Source of the DNA: Diadophis punctatus similis
Lineage: Eukaryota; Chordata; Lepidosauria; Squamata; Dipsadidae
Reading direction: 5' to 3'
DNA: 64,000 bases
Assembly: GCA_023053685.1 (NCBI GenBank)
Contig: JALIGW010000005.1
Span: 29,788,480-29,852,479 of the forward strand
The translations under genes and the position numbers were made by a program. The notes beneath the pieces were generated by a model, which did no database searches, was not told the DNA's origin, and worked only from the letters and a program-made list of their open reading frames with translations. Position 1 is the stretch's first letter, and each line of letters starts with the position of its first letter. Positions 58,555 through 64,000 of the stretch are shown here, one piece after another.

Positions 58555-59690
58555 GATTTATTTATTTATTTTATTTATTTATTTGGGAATTCTTCTATGC
58601 CGCCCTACTCCCTAAGGACTCAGGGCGGCGTACAGCATTTTAAGAACACCAAACAATAAAATCATTAAAAACAGTTTTTAAAAGTTAAAAGAAACATACA
58701 ACACCATGCATACATGGGGGAGACCTCAGATGTAAAGTTGTCTCAAAATCACCCCGCCTGCAGGAAGAGCCATGTCTTAACGGCTTTTGGGAAGGCCAGC
58801 AAGGTGGGGATGATTCGGATCTCTGGGTGAAGTTGGTTCCAGAGAACAGGGGCCCCTACAGAGAAGGTTAGGCCCCGCCAGTCGGCATTGTTTGGCTGAT
58901 GGGACCCGGAGGAGACCCACTCTGGGACCTAACCGGTCGAAGGGAAGTATGAGGTAGGATGCGGTCCTGGAGGTAACCTGGTCCTAAGCCATGTAGGGTT
59001 TTAAAGATGATGATCAACACCTTGAATTGCACCCAGAGACCAATGGGCAGCCAATGCAACTGGCGGAGTATAGGTGTTATGTGGGTGAATCTTGACACAC
59101 CCACCACAGCACGCGCAGTCGCATTTTGCACCAGTTGCAGTCTCCGAATACTCTTCAAGGGTAGCCCCATGTAGAGCGCATTACAGTAGTCCAATTGGGA
59201 GGTGACAAGGGCATGAGTAACCGTGAGCAGAGCCTCCTTCTCCAAGTATGGTCGCAATTGGTGCACCAGGCGAACCTGTGCAAAGGCCCCCCTAGCCACA
59301 GCTGTAAGATGTTGGTCTAATTTTAGCTGTGGATCTAGGAGGACTCCCAAATTGCGAACCCGTTCTGAGGGAGTTAATTTTTCTCCCTCAAGAACCAAGG
59401 AGGGACAGTCAATATAGTCCTTAGGAGGCAATATCCAGAGCCACTCAGTCTTGTCGGGGTTGAGTTTGAGTCTGTTTCTCCCCATCCAGATCCTGACATC
59501 GTCCAGGCATTCGCACATTACATCGACTGCTTCCCTGAATTGAGACAGGGTGGTGATGTACAATTGGGTGTCATCAGCGTACTGTTGAAAACTCACCCCG
59601 TGTCTACGGATGATCTCCCTCAGTGGTTTCATGTAAATGTTGAACAGGATGGGCGAGAGGACCGAACCCTGAGGCACCCCACAAGATAAT
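58555..59690 (-). mobile_element. L2/L3-like (CR1-group) LINE, 3' portion with open ORF
   Basis: The minus strand encodes a 269-codon uninterrupted segment starting at the reverse-transcriptase motif PQGSVLSPILFNIYM, with YADDTQLYI and the C-terminal HITPILRQLHWLPI block. The 3' UTR and an AAATA-type tail end near 58555. 5'-truncated inside the reverse transcriptase, so it cannot move by itself, but the lack of stops shows it is younger than the related copies at 13150, 16036 and 59830. Confidence 0.88.
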
Positions 59691-59829
59691 GTCTCATGAC
59701 CAATAGCAACAATATATCATTCTCATGTTTTCATCATTGCAGATTCTTGATATCTGATGGAAATTTGCCAGCTGACATGTAGTAAACGGTAGACTTACAG
59801 ACTTTGAACAAGGAACTAGCTTGGTTATT

Positions 59830-60874
59830 CCTATCAATTGCTCCTAATTATATTTATTTTTAATATTTCATTTATATACTATCAACTACCAAAGTCTCTT
59901 GGCAGTTTATAGTAAAAATAAATTTAAATTCAAAACGTACATATTTTTTAAAAAAAGAAAAGGTGGGATATAAAATAAATACATTTGGACAAAGAAGAAG
60001 AATTAAGAAGTGAAGTATTAGAATAATTGCAATTAATATCTAGAATAAGTAATTAAAAGCCTGCATTAAAATATCTGCTTAAAAGCCTTTTAAGATATAA
60101 TTGCCTGTCCAGTCAGCTCTGTAGGAAGTGCATTTGAAAGAGCAGGAGCAGCAATAGAAAAGGCTTGATCTTGAGTTGCCACCAAACAAAGTCACAACAG
60201 CTGGAGGTGAACTTCTTAGATGACCTAAACTGGAAATCATTATCTCAAAATTGCCTGGTGCTAAGCTTTAAAGGTAATAACCAATATTTTGTATTTTGCT
60301 CGAAAACAAATAGGCAGCCACTACATGCTTTACACACAGGTGTAATACATTCTCTTTCCTTAATCTAATCTGGCTGCTGATTTCTGGATTAACTAGAGCT
60401 TTCTGACTAGGCACAAGGTGAGCAGTTTTATATAGACAACATTCATTTGTTTGTCTGTTTGTTTAAAACATTTATATAGCTGCCCGTCTTTCAGCCAACT
60501 CTGGCCAGCTCCCAATCAAAAATTAAAAAACATAAAATCATTTTAAAAACTATAAAACATAATCAGTTAAAACATAAAACATTAAAAACAACAAAACACT
60601 GCTATTACATTCCAGCTTTAAGTCATTTTCCAAAGGGATGTTCTGTATCAACCAAAGAAGTTAAAAGGTTATCTTGGCTATTAGCTCAATCTGGGAAAAC
60701 AGAGAGAACATATGGGTCCAGAAGCACCCCACGATACTTCCCTGATCTACCTGGCACAGTGTAATCCCATTCAGAACAGGCAATTCTATCACCTTTCCTG
60801 AAGTAGGGTACCTCACAATTAATAGTTCCATCTTGCTTGAAGTTGAGTGTAATTTTATTATTTCTTATTCAGTC
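59830..60874 (-). mobile_element. Old L2/L3-like LINE remnants
   Basis: Two diverged minus-strand 3' regions: about 59830-60430, and 60450-60874 with a tail starting near 60450 (GTTTAAAACATTTATATAGC, CTGCCCGTCTTTC). Blocks for CTTTAAAGGTAATAACCA and AGCACCCCACGATACTTCCC correspond to this LINE group. The second continues beyond the MITE at 60875. Confidence 0.6.
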
Positions 60875-61035
60875 CAGTAGTGGGTTCTAAAACCCTTTAC
60901 TACTGGTTAGCGCTCACACACGCGTGTGCCACTTCTGCACATGCGCAGAAGAGTCCCAGACAGGTGCGTGGAGCCTCCCAAAGCTGGTGCTACCGGTTCT
61001 TAGAACCAGGCCGAACGGGGAGTAACCCACCGCTG
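60875..61035. mobile_element. hAT MITE, 161 bp, inside a LINE
   Basis: A perfect 8-bp duplication ATTCAGTC (60867-60874 and 61036-61043). Ends CAGTAGTGGGTT and the inverse of CAGCGGTGGGTT. Contains GAACCAGGCCGAAC, shared with 560-642. It splits the old LINE, so it is the younger insertion. Confidence 0.9.
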
Positions 61036-61140
61036 ATTCAGTCCATTATAGACATAAGGCAGATATGCACAGGGACCATACCATTTGCTGAAAATGTCAT
61101 AGATAAATAAATCTGGATGTCATCATCAATCTGGCTCAGT
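61036..61140 (-). mobile_element. LINE remnant continued after the MITE
   Basis: TTCAGTCCATTATAGACATA... and ATCTGGATGTCATCATCAAT continue the LINE sequence broken at 60874. Confidence 0.55.
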
Positions 61141-62549
61141 ATAGAAGAAAAATAAAAGGTGGTTGTTTAGTTACTATAAAAATAACCACAGGTATATTGA
61201 TATTCAAATACAATTTAATGGGGTCAACATGTCTGGAAAGTATTTTATTGGTTTTCTTAGAACCAGGCCTTGCTAAATTTCATTAATTTCTCTTTCATGT
61301 AATACAGATACTGGTTTACCTTTCTTATTCTTGCAGGTATTTCAGATGCTCATCTTTGTACATGAAATGTGAATTGATTTCACTGTTGATTCTATAAGGA
61401 TTTTTTTTTAGGCTTTTAATTGTTCAAGGCCCTGACCTAACTCACCAGTAAGTTCAGCTTAAATATCATACTGATCATTTTGATCATTCATACACACACA
61501 TGCAAACAAACAGATTTTTTTCCAGTTTCACCCTTTATTCTGTGCTGTCCACAACTGCAAATTCTGATTTGAAAAAGTTTTAATTCTGAGATAATAAACT
61601 TTTAATTGGTGTGATCCAAGTCAGCTTTAAAGCACTCCAAAGTCCCATCTATACCAAAAGGAATGAACTGCAGACAACATTGGTAGAGTTGCAGTGAAAC
61701 TGCTTCATTTTTCATGGCAAAAAACAAACAAAGCCAATTACGCTGCTATTTATCTTCTTGTTACTGAACAACAGAGGCAAATAAAATTAAATAATGCAGC
61801 AAGCCTAACAGAAAAAGAGCAGGTTATCAAAAAAGGAGCATAAGGCGCTATGCACTCTAATAATTGTAGTCTGCAGTAATGTAAGTTAGAATGACAGTAT
61901 TGACATATAGTCCATTATGAATCAAGATATTAGCCTTATTTTCAAGATTTTATCATAGCTTTTAGTCCTTTCTAAAAATCTTCATTAAGGGTTTTAAATG
62001 CAAAGGTCTTTGCTTACATTTAAAATACTTTCCCAGGCCTCTGAAGCATCATCACGCTTTGCTAATGGATTTCTGAATGCCATTTTCATTATTTTATTTT
62101 TTATAGCTCTCTTCACTGTCTTCATTACTTTTATTATTATTAGAATGATACATTTTGCTTTTATGTGTACTGTGTCTTTTAATTATTTACTCCCTCCCAG
62201 ATTACTATCAATAAAGATTAGAAGAGATTTACAAATATAAAAACACTTGAGGAAGTTTGTATATCTCAACTAAATGTATTACACAGTGATTATTCAGACT
62301 GCAAGCTGAGTTTTCTTGTGTTTGAGAACTGAATTATTATATAGAAAAGAAACGTTGCTAAATAGTACTAAACTAAACAATCTAGTCTATTAAATGTGTG
62401 ATTCACACATTTAAAATGAGTTGTTTTTATTTAAATGCTACCAGTTATATGGGAATAAGGAAGCCAGAATTAGCCCTACTCTCAAAGGTGCTTTTTCCAA
62501 AAGGCAACTAGACTTTCTTGGGGTTTTTTTTTTCTTTGAAAAAGTTTCA
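61141..62549. other. AT-rich DNA, nothing recognised
   Basis: No gene or named repeat was identified. Confidence 0.5.
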
Positions 62550-62557
62550 CTCTAATC

Positions 62558-63087
62558 CCGTGGTGGCGAACCTATGGCACGCGTGCCAGAGGTGGCACGC
62601 GGAGCCATAGAAGCCGGCATGCGAGGGTTCCCACCGGCAAACCGGAAGTGCGAAAAAACTCACTTCCGGTTTGCCGGTGTGGTGTTTTTTGCACTCCGGA
62701 GGGTTCAGGGAAGCTCCCTGAAGCTCCGGAATGCAAAAAACTACAAAACGGACAAACCGGAAGTGCACTTTTCCGCACTTCCGGTTTGTCCGTTTTGTAG
62801 TTTTTTGCATTACGGAGCTTCAGGGAGCTTCCCTGAACCCTCCGGAGTGCAAAAAACAGCATACCGGCAAACCGGAAGTGTGTTTTTTCGCACTTCCGGT
62901 TTGCCGGTTTTGTCGTTCCAGGCTCCGGTAAGCCTTTGTGCGGGGGTGGGGGGGGTGTGCGCATGCGCAGGGGGCAGCATGGGGGGTGTTGTGCGCATGC
63001 GTGGGGGGGAGGGAATGGGTGTGGGCACGCGTGCGAGCGCGCCCCCCCTTTTTTGGCATGCGAGCCGAAAAAGGTTCGCCACCACTG
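62558..63087. mobile_element. hAT MITE with nested foldback, 530 bp
   Basis: A perfect 8-bp duplication CTCTAATC (62550-62557 and 63088-63095). Ends CCGTGGTGGCGAACC and the inverse of CAGTGGTGGCGAACC. The interior from about 62633 to 62908 is one near-perfect inverted repeat centred near 62771, and each arm carries its own hairpin made of facing CACTTCCGGTTTG copies. Reading frames on both strands over it are palindrome artefacts. Confidence 0.9.
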
Positions 63088-63095
63088 CTCTAATC

Positions 63096-63499
63096 CAAGA
63101 AGCTTCTTCAGACAACCATGACCTGGATGACTGAGAATTAACCCTACTGTGTGGGAGGAGGAAGAACAAGAGGAAGAGAGTGTCTGTGTATTAGAATTCT
63201 GGCCTCTTTCCCCACAAGACAACATCTAGATCGAGAGGGAAGCTACTGCCATAGATAACAAATGCTTCCTGATAGAAACAATGAGTGGGATAAATAATGA
63301 TATTCTATAATATAATAATATAGAAAAGATCTATAGTAAGGCCACGGCCTGAAATCCTCTTACAGCTTGCATTACGTAAAGAAAAACAGGTAAATTCATG
63401 AACATATTCCATACAGCATTATATATGTTTGTGAGAATTACAAGTACAACAAGGTCTCTAATAACTTTCTAACTAATAAAAAATAAAATTATAAGTTAG
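63096..63499. other. AT-rich DNA, nothing recognised
   Basis: No gene or named repeat was identified. Confidence 0.5.
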
Positions 63500-63960
63500 A
63501 TGAAGTTTGATTCATAATTGGTTGGATGATTGCACTCAGAAAATACTCCTAAATAGTTCCACGTCATCATGGAGAACAGAACCAAGTGGACCATTGCAGA
63601 GCTTTATCCTGGGTCCTGTGCGCTGTTCAGTGTTTTTAACAAAAACTTGTAAAAAGCGGGGAGGAGGATCACCTCTGCAAATGACATAAAACCTTGAGAA
63701 CTGGTTTAGCACCTTAGAACAGAAAGATTCTGAAAGATTCAGATATGTTTAAACAATAGGTCCAAATAACAACAACAACAACAATAATAATTAAAAAAAC
63801 ATTTAAAGAGATAAGTCCTGCATCTGGAGATAAAAAATGAAAGGCACAAGTATAGGATGGAGGAGATTACTGGCTTGGCATATGTAAAAATAATTGGATT
63901 GGTACTAATAGATCACAATTTGGATATTGGCTAACAGTGAAATACAACTGCTAACATGGT
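63500..63960 (+). mobile_element. Decayed CR1-type LINE fragment
   Basis: Plus-strand pieces NWLDDCTQKILLNSSTSSW and ILGPVRCSVF resemble the CR1 reverse-transcriptase blocks around the PQGSVLGP motif, followed by a degraded FADDT-like region and a downstream segment with HNLDIG. Several frame breaks. Confidence 0.6.
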
Positions 63961-64000
63961 TAATCTTGAGATGCATGATGATGAGAGTGCTGGGAATGAA

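Noticed and set aside
62572..63225. Long frames on both strands (186 and 217 codons)
   Set aside because: They mirror each other because the hAT MITE is palindromic; composition is repeat-driven.
1..64000. CRISPR arrays, bacterial operons, phage or plasmid origins
   Set aside because: Tandem arrays are simple eukaryotic microsatellites; spliced VAX1, SINEs and LINEs show vertebrate nuclear DNA.

Overview
The window is vertebrate nuclear DNA. The interspersed repeats point to a squamate reptile, most likely a snake: a Sauria-type tRNA SINE, a Bov-B (RTE) LINE fragment, CR1 LINE ends, LINE copies whose 3' tail is an AATAG-type microsatellite (the pattern described for Snake1/L3 CR1-like LINEs), many hAT and TA-target MITEs, and long dinucleotide and tetranucleotide arrays. 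The species call is inference; no species-specific marker was identified.

The only host protein-coding gene I can support is VAX1, the ventral anterior homeobox 1 transcription factor. It lies on the + strand in three coding exons (19827-20064, 21964-22151, 26294-26812) and encodes 314 aa. Reading frame, splice sites, homeodomain and C-terminus are all intact. It is preceded by an AT-rich flank with homeodomain, SOX and OTX-like motifs and followed by a CpG-rich 3' region. No exon of a neighbouring gene was recognised in the roughly 37 kb downstream or the 19 kb upstream.

The most striking item is at 1153-6930: a complete, recently inserted Ty3/gypsy chromovirus of the Tf1/sushi type. It has 677-bp LTRs with three mismatches, a GATCT target duplication, open gag and pol frames, DSG protease, YLDD reverse transcriptase, RNase H, a DD35E integrase and a chromodomain with its aromatic-cage positions filled. 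Three expression signals can be read directly. An 11-nt stretch at the predicted RNA 5' end is perfectly complementary to the region just after the 5' LTR, which suggests self-primed reverse transcription. A G GGA AAC slippery heptamer is followed after 7 nt by a 13-bp GAGA-loop hairpin at the gag/pol junction. The pol frame runs through most of the 3' LTR U3, which therefore encodes an acidic then strongly basic protein tail.

Layout: 1-1152, flank with MITEs. 1153-6930, chromovirus. 6931-17000, AT-rich DNA with MITEs, CR1/L2/L3-like LINE fragments and a CORE-SINE. 17000-19826, microsatellites and VAX1 upstream DNA. 19827-27500, VAX1 and its CpG-rich 3' end. 27500-48700, gene desert with simple repeats, two TA-target MITEs, a CR1 3' end and other repeats. 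48700-52600, a Sauria SINE and a Bov-B interrupted by a Snake1-type LINE. 52600-58500, mostly unique DNA with candidate conserved non-coding blocks. 58500-64000, LINE copies, hAT MITEs (one a nested foldback) and a decayed CR1 fragment.
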